Assembly (NCBI GenBank): GCA_903891475.1
Contig: CAITEP010000020.1
Location: 62,001 to 126,000, forward strand
Source of the DNA: an uncultured Mucilaginibacter sp.
GTDB taxonomy: Bacteria; Bacteroidota; Bacteroidia; Sphingobacteriales; Sphingobacteriaceae
Length of the DNA stretch: 64,000 nt
Direction of reading: 5' to 3'
This document shows, piece by piece, positions 18,731-27,746 of this stretch. The number at the start of each line of letters is the position of its first letter. Position 1 is the stretch's first letter. Below the pieces are notes generated by a model. It searched no databases. It was not told the DNA's origin and was given only the letters and a program-made list of their open reading frames with translations. Both the position numbers and the translations under genes were made by a program.

Positions 18731-19294
18731 ATGATTTATCAGGTTGATCCATCCAATTGGGTAAAAGAACATGCCGATTATTTGTATGCTTTTGCTTTTG
18801 CAAGGATAAGCGATGTTGAAAGGGCAAAAGATTTGGTACAAGATACTTTTTTGGCAGGGCTCGAAAAATTGAATCGATTTGAAGGTAAATCATCCATACG
18901 AACTTGGTTAACCGCGATATTAAAAAATAAAATAATTGATGAATACCGCAAAAAATCAAGCGGGTTAAAAACCACCCAATTAACTGATGTGGGAAATTCA
19001 GAAGATATATTTTTTGATGAAAGTTCAGGAAGCTGGTTGCCTGATAAATGTCCAATTGAATTTGGTTTAGAAAATCAGGATGAATTCAACAAAAAAGAAT
19101 TTGAACAAGTGCTTCAAAAATGTTTTCAAAAGTTACCCAAGTTATGGGAAGCCATATTCATTATGAAATATATGGATGATGAACCTGCCGATTTTATTTG
19201 TAAAGAATTAAAAGTTACCAATTCAAACTTTTGGGTAATTACGCATAGAACAAAACTAAAGTTGAGAGCTTGTTTGCAAAATAGTTGGCTGTAA
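18731..19294 (+). CDS. ECF-type RNA polymerase sigma factor
   Basis: 187 residues with region 2 (YLYAFAFARISDVERAKDLVQDTFLAGLEKL...FEGKSSIRTWL, cut for length) and region 4 (KLPKLWEAIFIMKYMDDEPADFICKEL with HTH, then THRTKLKLRACL). It belongs to the sigma-70 group that uses an embedded DNA-binding helix near TNSNFWVITHR. No anti-sigma gene is next to it, though such factors often come with a small zinc-finger partner. Its place in the middle of the cluster suggests it drives the genes downstream, starting with the GH63 glucosidase 88 nt away. Confidence 0.88.
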   Translation: MIYQVDPSNWVKEHADYLYAFAFARISDVERAKDLVQDTFLAGLEKLNRFEGKSSIRTWLTAILKNKIIDEYRKKSSGLKTTQLTDVGNSEDIFFDESSGSWLPDKCPIEFGLENQDEFNKKEFEQVLQKCFQKLPKLWEAIFIMKYMDDEPADFICKELKVTNSNFWVITHRTKLKLRACLQNSWL

Positions 19295-19382
19295 TTTTTT
19301 TACGCTATGCACCACTAAAGAGTAATTATTAAAAATTGCCAATTAAATAAACCAATATAAATACGCCAATTAATACCTTTTT

Positions 19383-21992
19383 ATGACTGAGAAAAAAAGA
19401 CTAGCCGACCCTTTAAGTAAAAAATGGGGTCCCTATTTGTCAGACAGGCAATGGGGAACCGTAAGGGAGGATTATAGCGAACACGGCACCGCCTGGGATT
19501 TTACTACGCACGACATGGCCAGAAGCAAAGCTTGGCGCTGGGGCGAAGAAGGAATTGCCGGGATTAGCGATGATAGCCAAAAATTATGTTTTGCCTTGAG
19601 CCTTTGGAATAATAATGACCCGATTATTAAAGAACGCTACTTCGGCTTGAATGGTAATGAGGGCAATCACGGCGAAGATGTGAAGGAATTGTATTATTAC
19701 CTAGATAGTACGCCCAGCCATTCGTATATGAAAATGTTGTACAAATACCCTCAGGCCGGGTTTCCATATCATGATTTGGTTACTATAAATAGCCAACGCT
19801 CAAAAAATGAGCCTGAATTTGAACTGATTGATACGGGCGTTTTTGAAGGCAATAAATATTTTGATGTTTTTGTTGAGTATGCTAAGGCAGGTCCGCAAGA
19901 TATCCTAATTAAAATTACCGTACATAACCGCGGTAATGAGGAAGCTTCCTTACATATTCTGCCAACACTTTGGTTTAGAAATACTTGGGCATGGGGCCAT
20001 GATTCATATATGCCAGAATTAAATGCCTCTGAAAAGAATAAGATCATTATAGATCACGTTGATTTGCCCAACTACGTTTTGCATGTGAAGGAGCAAGCGA
20101 AATTTCTGTTTTGCGATAATGAAACAAACATCCAAAAATTATATGATGTTGCTAATACCAGCCCATATTGTAAGGATGGAATCAATGATTTCTTGATTCA
20201 CAAAAACGAACATGCAATAAACAGTGATGGCTTTGGTACAAAAGTATCTGTTGATTATGATATTACCATACCCGCCCAATCTTCATACACTGTTTGCTTA
20301 AGGCTGGAGAATAACCAGAATACAACTCCTTTTGCCGATTTTGACACTATTTTTAACCAACGCTTAGCTGAGGCCGATGAGTTTTATGCCGAATTACAAC
20401 AAAGCATAAAAACAGAGGATGAGAAGTTGGTGCAGCGCCAAGCTTTTGGTGGGATGCTTTGGAGTAAGCAATTCTTTTATTTTGATGTTGACCAATGGAT
20501 AAACGGCGACCCTGCACAGCCAAAACCGCCTGCAAACAGGAGAAGAGGAAGAAACAGTGATTGGAAGCACCTAAACAATGCGGATATCATTTCAATGCCC
20601 GACAAATGGGAATACCCTTGGTATGCGGCATGGGATTTGGCCTTTCATTGCATCCCCTTGGCTTTGGTTGATAGTGATTTTGCCAAGCAACAGCTTTTAT
20701 TAATAACCAAGGAATGGTACATGCACCCTAACGGCCAGTTCCCCGCATACGAATGGGCCTTTGGCGATGTAAACCCTCCGGTGCATGCTTGGTCGGCTTG
20801 GGAAGTTTATAAAACCGACCAATTAAATAATAATGGTCAGCCTGATTTGGATTTCCTTGAATCAATCTTCCATAAGTTAATCATCAATTTTACTTGGTGG
20901 GTAAACAGGAAGGATGCGCAAGGTAATAATATTTTCGAAGGGGGCTTTTTAGGACTTGACAACATCAGCGTATTCGACCGTAGCGCACCATTACCTACTG
21001 GCGGTCATATCGAGCAATCAGATGGTACCAGTTGGATGGCCATGTATGCCTTAAACCTGATGCGCATCTCGCTCGAGTTGGCTAAATACCGGAAAATTTA
21101 CTCAGATATGAGTACCAAGTTCTTTGAGCACTTCTTATACATTGCTTCGGCCATGTCGAGCATGTGCGACAGCGGACTTTGGGACGAGGAAGACCAATTC
21201 TTTTACGATCAGGTAAAACTACCAGACGGTAGGGTGATCGCGTTAAAAGTACGCTCCATGGTTGGCCTCATACCATTATTCGCGGTCGAGATTTTGGATG
21301 ATGAGTTATTGAAAGAGCAACCTGAATTTCGTGAACGCTTGAATTGGTTTTTAAGTAATTACCCAAGAATGGCAAGTCTGGTAAGCAGATGGGGCGAAAA
21401 AGGCATGGGTGATAAGCACCTATTATCGTTGCTGAGAGGGCACCGTATGAAGAAAATTCTTTTACGGATGTTGGATGAAACCGAATTCCTGAGCGATTAT
21501 GGAATCAGGGCATTGAGCAAATTTCACGATAAAAACCCTTATAACTTTTATATCGACGGACAAACCTTCTCGGTGCAATACTCGCCCGGCGAATCAACAA
21601 CCAGTTTGTTTGGTGGCAACAGCAATTGGCGCGGCCCTATTTGGATGCCCGTAAACTATATGATAGTGGAGAGCTTGCGTAGCTTCTATCAATATTACGG
21701 TCCCGACTTTAAAGTTGAAAGTCCGGTAGGCAGTGGTAAATTCATGAACCTGAACGAGGTGGCCGATGAAATATCAAATAGATTAGCCAACCTGTTTTTA
21801 CGTGACAAAGATGGTCGACGCCCATTCCTGGGTGATAACCATACCTTACAAAACGACCCGCACTTTAATAACTATATCCACTTTTTCGAATATTTCCATG
21901 GTGATACCGGACGTGGTGTAGGTGCATCGCACCAAACAGGCTGGACCGGATTGGTAGCCGCACTGATACATTCAAAAACAAAAACCAAATAA
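19383..21992 (+). CDS. GH63-family glucosidase
   Basis: 869 residues, cytoplasmic (no signal peptide). The opening RLADPLSKKWGPYLSDRQWG and the TVREDYSEHGTAWDF region are characteristic of bacterial GH63 'glucosidase/MGH' proteins. The (alpha/alpha)6 barrel follows, with WEYPWYAAWDLAFHC, NGQFPAYEWAFGDVNPPVHAW (split at its Gly) and NWRGPIWMPVNY. These enzymes release glucose from short glucosides. The exact substrate is open: kojibiose-, mannosylglycerate- and glycogen-derived compounds are all known for the clan. It fits with GH133 downstream for complete breakdown of a branched glucan. Confidence 0.87.
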   Translation: MTEKKRLADPLSKKWGPYLSDRQWGTVREDYSEHGTAWDFTTHDMARSKAWRWGEEGIAGISDDSQKLCFALSLWNNNDPIIKERYFGLNGNEGNHGEDVKELYYYLDSTPSHSYMKMLYKYPQAGFPYHDLVTINSQRSKNEPEFELIDTGVFEGNKYFDVFVEYAKAGPQDILIKITVHNRGNEEASLHILPTLWFRNTWAWGHDSYMPELNASEKNKIIIDHVDLPNYVLHVKEQAKFLFCDNETNIQKLYDVANTSPYCKDGINDFLIHKNEHAINSDGFGTKVSVDYDITIPAQSSYTVCLRLENNQNTTPFADFDTIFNQRLAEADEFYAELQQSIKTEDEKLVQRQAFGGMLWSKQFFYFDVDQWINGDPAQPKPPANRRRGRNSDWKHLNNADIISMPDKWEYPWYAAWDLAFHCIPLALVDSDFAKQQLLLITKEWYMHPNGQFPAYEWAFGDVNPPVHAWSAWEVYKTDQLNNNGQPDLDFLESIFHKLIINFTWWVNRKDAQGNNIFEGGFLGLDNISVFDRSAPLPTGGHIEQSDGTSWMAMYALNLMRISLELAKYRKIYSDMSTKFFEHFLYIASAMSSMCDSGLWDEEDQFFYDQVKLPDGRVIALKVRSMVGLIPLFAVEILDDELLKEQPEFRERLNWFLSNYPRMASLVSRWGEKGMGDKHLLSLLRGHRMKKILLRMLDETEFLSDYGIRALSKFHDKNPYNFYIDGQTFSVQYSPGESTTSLFGGNSNWRGPIWMPVNYMIVESLRSFYQYYGPDFKVESPVGSGKFMNLNEVADEISNRLANLFLRDKDGRRPFLGDNHTLQNDPHFNNYIHFFEYFHGDTGRGVGASHQTGWTGLVAALIHSKTKTK

Positions 21993-22009
21993 TATAAAAC
22001 GATCATTCA

Positions 22010-22933
22010 ATGAAAAAGCAAATTTTCACTTTCATATTACTTTGCCTCGCCATATCAGGTTTCGCGCAAAGCACTAAAAAAACTTTACTAAATGTAAATA
22101 GCAACAATGTAATACTGGATGGATATGACCCGGTAGCCTTCTTTACTGATAACAAACCTGTGTTAGGCGATACTTCCATTAAAACCAAATTTGAAGGAGC
22201 CATCTATTATTTTGCGAGTAAAGAACATTTGGATTTGTTTACCGCTAATCCCGAAAAATATAAACCACAATTTGGAGGCTATTGCGCCTATGCCGTTTCA
22301 TTAGGCCGTACAGCGCCTATTGATGTAAAAACATTCTCTATAGTTGATGGTCGTTTGCTATTGCAACATAACCAGCGCGCCGTAAACGGATGGAACAAAG
22401 ATGTGAAAGGTAATTTGGAGCTTGCAGATCATTACTGGCCAGCGGTAGTTGATAATAATGGTAAGCAAATAACAACCGACGATGAGAAGAAATTTCTAAA
22501 TAATGTGGATAAAACCGGGGTAATACTGGAAGGTTACGATGTAGTTTCCTATTTCACAGGCTCAAAACCTGTAATGGGCGATAGCAAATTCGATGCACGC
22601 TACCAAGGTGCTACCTACTGGTTCTCAACTGCAGAAAATGCTGGTTTGTTTAAAGATCATCCCGAAAAATATGCGCCTCAATATGGCGGTTTCTGCGGAT
22701 ATGCGGTTAGTTTGGGCAAATTACGTCCGGTAAACCCGCTAATTTTCCAACTATACCATGGTAAATTAATTTTACAGCACACGCAAGAGGCCTATGACAT
22801 TTTTAACAAAGACCTCGACAAAAATGTAAACAAGGCCGATGAAAATTGGCCAAAAATTATCAAAAAGAAGGCTGGCAAATTCAAAGGCTATGATGCGCCT
22901 GCCATGTCGCCCGAAAACAAGATGGTTTCTTAA
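22010..22933 (+). CDS. exported protein with two tandem YHS domains
   Basis: 307 residues with signal peptide (cleavage after SGFAQ) and two clear YHS repeats: residues about 29-140 (ILDGYDPVAFFTDNKPVLGD ... YKPQFGGYCAYAVSLG) and about 168-285 (ILEGYDVVSYFTGSKPVMGD ... YAPQYGGFCGYAVSLG). The close match of both halves points to internal duplication. A single-YHS paralogue lies at 16520. A single Cys in each repeat could bind metal or heme. It lies 17 nt after the GH63 gene and 17 nt before the HbpS-like gene, so is part of the operon. Confidence 0.87.
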   Translation: MKKQIFTFILLCLAISGFAQSTKKTLLNVNSNNVILDGYDPVAFFTDNKPVLGDTSIKTKFEGAIYYFASKEHLDLFTANPEKYKPQFGGYCAYAVSLGRTAPIDVKTFSIVDGRLLLQHNQRAVNGWNKDVKGNLELADHYWPAVVDNNGKQITTDDEKKFLNNVDKTGVILEGYDVVSYFTGSKPVMGDSKFDARYQGATYWFSTAENAGLFKDHPEKYAPQYGGFCGYAVSLGKLRPVNPLIFQLYHGKLILQHTQEAYDIFNKDLDKNVNKADENWPKIIKKKAGKFKGYDAPAMSPENKMVS

Positions 22934-22950
22934 ATTATAAAAACTGAATC

Positions 22951-23418
22951 ATGAAAAAATATTTATTCATCATTATTTGCTGTTTCGCTATTAGAAGTGC
23001 GGCCAATGCTCAAGTTGTGGCTAGTCACCAATTAACCTTGGCTGCCGCTAAAAAAATTGTAGCCGAGGCTGTAAAATTTGCTACAGATAATGCGGCTCCG
23101 GGTGCCTCCATTGCGGTTGTTGATGCAGGTGGAAACCTTTTATACCTTGAAAGATTAGATGGCACCTTCGCGGCTGCTGCCGAAGTTTCTATCAAAAAAG
23201 CCAATACCTCGGCGCTTTTTAAGGCACCTTCCTCCAAGCTCGAAAATAGCATAAATGGTGGTCGCGGGGCATTGATTACCGTTGGTCATACCTTTTTACA
23301 AGGAGGCGTCCCAATTATTTACCAAGGCGAAGTAATTGGCGCAATAGGGGTGAGCGGTAGTGCCAGCGCTAAACAAGATGAAGACATAGCCATTGCGGGC
23401 AGCAAGGTGCAACTCTAA
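22951..23418 (+). CDS. HbpS/GlcG-family heme-binding-like protein, exported
   Basis: 155 residues with a signal peptide ending AANAQ, followed by a GlcG/HbpS (DUF336) domain: LTLAAAKKIVAEAVKFATDN, APGASIAVVDAGGNLLYLERLDG and GVPIIYQGEVIGAIGVSGSA. Extracellular HbpS of Streptomyces binds heme and takes part in redox sensing. Other members are of unknown function. Co-transcribed with the YHS and lactonase genes, both also exported, it adds to the periplasmic redox theme. Confidence 0.85.
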   Translation: MKKYLFIIICCFAIRSAANAQVVASHQLTLAAAKKIVAEAVKFATDNAAPGASIAVVDAGGNLLYLERLDGTFAAAAEVSIKKANTSALFKAPSSKLENSINGGRGALITVGHTFLQGGVPIIYQGEVIGAIGVSGSASAKQDEDIAIAGSKVQL

Positions 23419-23435
23419 CCATTAAAAACAAACCG

Positions 23436-25079
23436 ATGAAGTTTTTTATAAATTTTATGCTTGCGCTCCTGATTTGTCACGCTGCCTTTTCTCAGGAAAA
23501 CAAGCAGCTCACCATTTTACATCCCGATGCTGTGGCCGACTTGCGAACCACAAAAGGGGCAGGACTTGTGCAGGCAAAATGGTATGTGCAAAATGCGCGT
23601 ATTGTAAACCAGAAGTTTAAAGCACCCGGCGATACCATTGGAGATGCTTTGCCAATTTACCCAACAGGAGCAACTGTGCAAACCAATAATATTAAACCTA
23701 ATATCCGTGATAAAGATTTCGACAAAGGGTTTAAGAGTATTGCCCCAAGCTCATTAGAGGATCGTCAGGGAAATGGCTTGGTATCCTTTGTTTGGTATAA
23801 AGCGGTAGTTACCCTGCCCGAAAAAATTGGCACCACCGAAGTAAAAGGAACCAAGGCTGTTTTGGAGATAATGATGGATGATTATAGCGAGATATGGGTA
23901 AACGGTAAGCAAACAAGAAATTTTGGACAAGTAGGCAACGGAGTAATTAGCGGATATAATGCCGTTAACAGAATTGTACTTACGGAGGATGCCAAACCTG
24001 GCGAAACCTTCAATATTGCAATATTAGGCATCAATGGCGAGTTTGGTAACATACCACCCAATTATATTTGGATTAGAAATGCCACCATTGATTTTTATAA
24101 ACAGAAATCGGTAAATCCAAGAGCTGATTGGCAAGATGTAGCTAAAATTTATACGATTGATGAAAAACTGAATCAAATCATTGGTCAAGGGCAAAAGGTA
24201 CAAAAAGTAGCCGATGGGTTTTCATTTACGGAAGGACCAGTTTGGCATCCTAACGGATACCTCCTTTTTAGCGACCCTAATATGAATACCATTTACCGCT
24301 ATGATCCTAAAAGTGGCGATGTGAGTATTTTAATGAGCCATAGCGGATATACCGGAGAGGATATTGGCGAATACCATCAACCGGGTAGTAATGGCTTGAC
24401 GATTGATAAAGAAGGAAGGTTAATAATAGACCAACATGGTAACCGCAGGGTGGTAAGAATTGAGAAAAAAGGTCATGTAACGGTATTGGCCGATACCATC
24501 AACGGTAAAAGACTGAATAGCCCTAACGACATTGTTTTAAAAAGTGATGGAACCATCTATTTTACCGACCCTCCTTATGGCTTGCCTAATAACTATTCAG
24601 ATAAACGGAAGGAATTGGGTTATCAAGGAGTTTTTATGATAAAAAATGGCAAGGTACAAGTAGTTGCGAAAGATTGTGGTGGCCCTAATGGCATCGCTTT
24701 TTCTCCTGATGAAAAATATTTATATGTCGATAATTGGGATATCCGCGATGTACATCATACCAAAACCATATGGCGTTATGAGGTTCAGCCAGATGGTACC
24801 CTGGCCAATGGTAAAATATTTTTTGATTGCAACCAAACCGAAGATGAAGAGGCAATGGATGGCATGAAGGTGGATAAAGCCGGAAATATCTTTGTTTCGG
24901 CACCCGGCGGTGTTTGGATAATTTCAGACAAAGCCGAGTTATTAGGTAAAATTATTTTTCCGGAACGACCAGCCAATATGGCCTGGGGCGATGAGGACGG
25001 TAAAACATTATACTTTACTGCTCGTACCGGAATTTGCAAACTAAGAATTTTAACAGGAGGGAAATTTTCATGGCAATAA
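23436..25079 (+). CDS. SMP-30/gluconolactonase-family protein with N-terminal beta-sandwich
   Basis: 547 residues with signal peptide (ending HAAFSQ). Residues about 30-220 look like a galactose-binding-type beta sandwich (VLEIMMDDYSEIWVNGKQ, IAILGINGEFGN). Residues about 245-540 are an SMP-30 six-bladed propeller (FTEGPVWHPNGYLLFSDPN, GSNGLTIDKEGRLIIDQHGN, LNSPNDIVLKSDGTIYFTDP), with the metal-binding Glu and Asn-Asp of gluconolactonases. The likely reaction is hydrolysis of a sugar lactone in the periplasm. It may act on the lactone formed by a glucose dehydrogenase, but the SDR here is cytoplasmic, so the link is not direct. The GH133 start overlaps its end by 10 bp. Confidence 0.85.
   Translation: MKFFINFMLALLICHAAFSQENKQLTILHPDAVADLRTTKGAGLVQAKWYVQNARIVNQKFKAPGDTIGDALPIYPTGATVQTNNIKPNIRDKDFDKGFKSIAPSSLEDRQGNGLVSFVWYKAVVTLPEKIGTTEVKGTKAVLEIMMDDYSEIWVNGKQTRNFGQVGNGVISGYNAVNRIVLTEDAKPGETFNIAILGINGEFGNIPPNYIWIRNATIDFYKQKSVNPRADWQDVAKIYTIDEKLNQIIGQGQKVQKVADGFSFTEGPVWHPNGYLLFSDPNMNTIYRYDPKSGDVSILMSHSGYTGEDIGEYHQPGSNGLTIDKEGRLIIDQHGNRRVVRIEKKGHVTVLADTINGKRLNSPNDIVLKSDGTIYFTDPPYGLPNNYSDKRKELGYQGVFMIKNGKVQVVAKDCGGPNGIAFSPDEKYLYVDNWDIRDVHHTKTIWRYEVQPDGTLANGKIFFDCNQTEDEEAMDGMKVDKAGNIFVSAPGGVWIISDKAELLGKIIFPERPANMAWGDEDGKTLYFTARTGICKLRILTGGKFSWQ
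25055..25061 (+). promoter_or_regulatory. strong Shine-Dalgarno sequence for the GH133 gene
   Basis: AGGAGGG ends 8 nt before ATG 25070, inside the last codons of the lactonase gene. Such a complete SD is rare in this window and fixes ATG 25070 over the TTG at 25034. Confidence 0.75.
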
Positions 25080-27100
25080 AAGCTAAAAAAAACCAGCAAA
25101 CAAACATATTAGCGTTAGACGAGTACCAATTATCAAACTTTAATACCCTTGCAAGTACCGAATGGCTCGAAACAAATGGTCTTGGCGGATATGCGAGCGG
25201 CACCATTGCTAATTGCAATACCCGCAGGTACCATGGTTTATTGGTAGCGGCAACCACCATTCCAACTGGTAGAACAGTTTTGGTGTCCAAACTCGACGAA
25301 ACAATTATTTGTAATGATAAACGTACCGAACTAGGATGCAATAATTATAATGGAAACATCGCACCCGAAGGTTATCAATACATCAAGGCATTTTCAAAAG
25401 GATTGTATCCGGAGTGGGTGTATGAAGTTGATAAGATCAAGCTTAAAAAAAGCATATTGCAACTGAATGGTAAAAACACCACCATTATAAAATATGAGGT
25501 AATAGAGGCCGATTCGGAATTTCAAATTTCGTTTAAACCGTTTATAACCGCTCGCGATTACCATTCGCTATGGCAGCAAAATAACGCGTTGCATTGGAAT
25601 GTTGACTTTAAGGATGGTTTGTTCCATAACCAACCTTTTGGTAATGATTTGAATATTTTTATAAATATTCCCGGCTCCGGTTACCACCATAACCCGGCAT
25701 GGTATTATAATTTCACCTATCAGGAAGAAATTAACCGTGGACTTGAATGTTCGGAAGATTTATTGAATCATGGCGAATTTGAAGTTTCATTAAAAGTGGG
25801 TGATGTACTCTCCATTATACTATCAACCGAAAACCCCGAAAAACTTGATGCCGAAAAATTATTTGTAGAGGAGGTTTCCAGACGATTATCATTAATAGGA
25901 AATAAGAAAGGCAATCATTTGGTTAACCAATTAACCTTAGCAGCTGATCAATTTATTGTAAAACGGAATATCCATCCTTCAAATAGTGATGAAGTTATTG
26001 AAGGAGCTAGTATTATTGCCGGATACCATTGGTTTACAGATTGGGGTCGCGATACCATGATTTCGTTACCCGGCCTTTGCATATGTACCGGAAGAATGGA
26101 CGATGCCAAAAAAATTATCCAAGCATTTGCCAATAGTGTAGATAAGGGGATGCTTCCCAACTTTTTTAGCGACGGCAATGGCGTTCCCGAATACAATAAT
26201 GTTGATGGCACGTTGTGGTATTTTAACGCGGTTTACCATTACTATAATGCTGCTGATGATGAAAATAAAGCCTTTATTTTAAGAGATATACTGCCGGTTT
26301 TAGAAAATATGATTGACTGGCATTATAAAGGTACCCGGTATAATATCAAGGTCGACCCGATTGATAATTTACTATATGCCGGCGAAAAAGGACAACAACT
26401 TACCTGGATGGACGCGCGCGTAGGTAATTATGTAGTTACGCCACGTATGGGTAAGCCTGTTGAAATTGTCGCTCTTTGGTATAACGCGCTTCGGATTGTG
26501 AGCGAGCTAAATCGTTATAATGGAAATACCAATGCTGCCGAGTACAACTTTTTAAGGTCGCAATTGGTAAAAAATAGCTTCGAAAAATATTTCTGGAATA
26601 CGCAAGGCGAGTATTTATATGATACTTTAGATGAGCACAATACGCCTGATGATACCTTTAGGCCAAACCAGTTATTTGCCATCAGCTTACCTTTTGCCTT
26701 GGTAGATGGCGAGCGGGCTAAAATTATCCTTGCCAAAATAAAAGCCGAATTATATACGCCTGTCGGTCTGCGCAGTTTGGCTCCCGGTCATCCTGATTAC
26801 CATGGAACTTATGGAGGCAACCAATGGGATCGGGATACCAGATACCACCAGGGAACTGTTTGGAGCTGGCTATTGGGCCCTTATATTGATGCGCTGGTAA
26901 ATGTAAATACGCCTAAGGAAGAGTTGAATAAAATTATCTTGGACTTTTCCTTTCATTTAAAAGAGGCGGGCATAGGTACGGTTTCCGAAATTTTTGATGG
27001 GGATGCGCCGTATTATCCAAAGGGATGCATTGCGCAAGCTTGGGGTGTTGCTGAAATTTTAAGGGTAATAACAAATTATAAACTGTTACAGGATGAATAA
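25070..27100 (+). CDS. amylo-alpha-1,6-glucosidase / glycogen-debranching enzyme (GH133)
   Basis: 676 residues from ATG 25070. The N-terminal GDE domain (about 20-270) opens with WLETNGLGGYASGTI and RRYHGLLVAA. The C-terminal (alpha/alpha)6 domain has GYHWFTDWGRDTMISLPGL (catalytic Asp region), DGTLWYFNAVYHYY, and GTVSEIFDGDAPYYPKGC near the end. It removes alpha-1,6-linked glucose from debranched limit dextrin in the cytoplasm. It starts within the lactonase gene with its own strong SD, and its stop overlaps the next start by 8 bp, so translation is coupled on both sides. Confidence 0.9.
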   Translation: MAIKAKKNQQTNILALDEYQLSNFNTLASTEWLETNGLGGYASGTIANCNTRRYHGLLVAATTIPTGRTVLVSKLDETIICNDKRTELGCNNYNGNIAPEGYQYIKAFSKGLYPEWVYEVDKIKLKKSILQLNGKNTTIIKYEVIEADSEFQISFKPFITARDYHSLWQQNNALHWNVDFKDGLFHNQPFGNDLNIFINIPGSGYHHNPAWYYNFTYQEEINRGLECSEDLLNHGEFEVSLKVGDVLSIILSTENPEKLDAEKLFVEEVSRRLSLIGNKKGNHLVNQLTLAADQFIVKRNIHPSNSDEVIEGASIIAGYHWFTDWGRDTMISLPGLCICTGRMDDAKKIIQAFANSVDKGMLPNFFSDGNGVPEYNNVDGTLWYFNAVYHYYNAADDENKAFILRDILPVLENMIDWHYKGTRYNIKVDPIDNLLYAGEKGQQLTWMDARVGNYVVTPRMGKPVEIVALWYNALRIVSELNRYNGNTNAAEYNFLRSQLVKNSFEKYFWNTQGEYLYDTLDEHNTPDDTFRPNQLFAISLPFALVDGERAKIILAKIKAELYTPVGLRSLAPGHPDYHGTYGGNQWDRDTRYHQGTVWSWLLGPYIDALVNVNTPKEELNKIILDFSFHLKEAGIGTVSEIFDGDAPYYPKGCIAQAWGVAEILRVITNYKLLQDE

Positions 27101-27719
27101 ACAGGGGAACGACAGTTTTTTAAAAAATGCGAGCGAAACTAACCGATTAGAATCTTTTAGCGATGGGGTTTTTGGAGTTGCTATTACTTTGCTGGCTTTA
27201 GAAATTGTTATTCCACCAAATAAATCCATGACCGATGGCGGGTTGATAAAAGAAATTTTAGCGTTATGGCCTAAATATTTTGCTTATTTAAACAGTTTTG
27301 TAACCGTGTTGCTTATGTGGATTGCCCATCATACACTGTTTAAAATGATTAAATATGTGAGTGTTCCATTATTCATAGCAAACGGTTTTTTAATGTTTTT
27401 GGCAGTTTTAACCCCTTTCCCAACCCGTATACTTGGCGATTATATTAATACAAGCGCTTTCAGAACTGCCGCCGTATTTTATACCGCCTTTTTTGTGTTG
27501 GTAAGTATTGCTTTTACGGTTTTATGGTTTGTGGTGAAAGGTAAAAAAGCATTGTTACATGCGCATATAACCGAACAGGAAATTAAAAAACAAACCCAAA
27601 TTGAATTTATTGGCTTAAGCTGTAACATTGGAATTACTGTCCTAACTTTTTTCAATCCTTGGGTCGGGCTGATCCTAAATACCGGCATGTGGATTTATTG
27701 GCTAGTTAATATTAAATAA
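27093..27719 (+). CDS. TMEM175-family potassium channel-like membrane protein
   Basis: 208 residues with about six hydrophobic helices. The family hallmark is in helix 1, RLESFSDGVFGVAITLLALE, in which the FSDG motif lines the pore and sets K+ selectivity in bacterial TMEM175 channels. Its ATG lies 8 bp before the end of the GH133 gene. The presence of a potassium channel in a cluster with an aquaporin suggests response to osmotic or membrane stress, but this is inference. Confidence 0.85.
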   Translation: MNKQGNDSFLKNASETNRLESFSDGVFGVAITLLALEIVIPPNKSMTDGGLIKEILALWPKYFAYLNSFVTVLLMWIAHHTLFKMIKYVSVPLFIANGFLMFLAVLTPFPTRILGDYINTSAFRTAAVFYTAFFVLVSIAFTVLWFVVKGKKALLHAHITEQEIKKQTQIEFIGLSCNIGITVLTFFNPWVGLILNTGMWIYWLVNIK

Positions 27720-27746
27720 TAACAATTGTTTTAAAAAATTAAAGAA

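Noticed and set aside
25034..25069. TTG start at 25034 for the GH133 gene
   Set aside because: A strong AGGAGGG site lies 8 nt before ATG 25070, and the extra 12 residues are not family-like.
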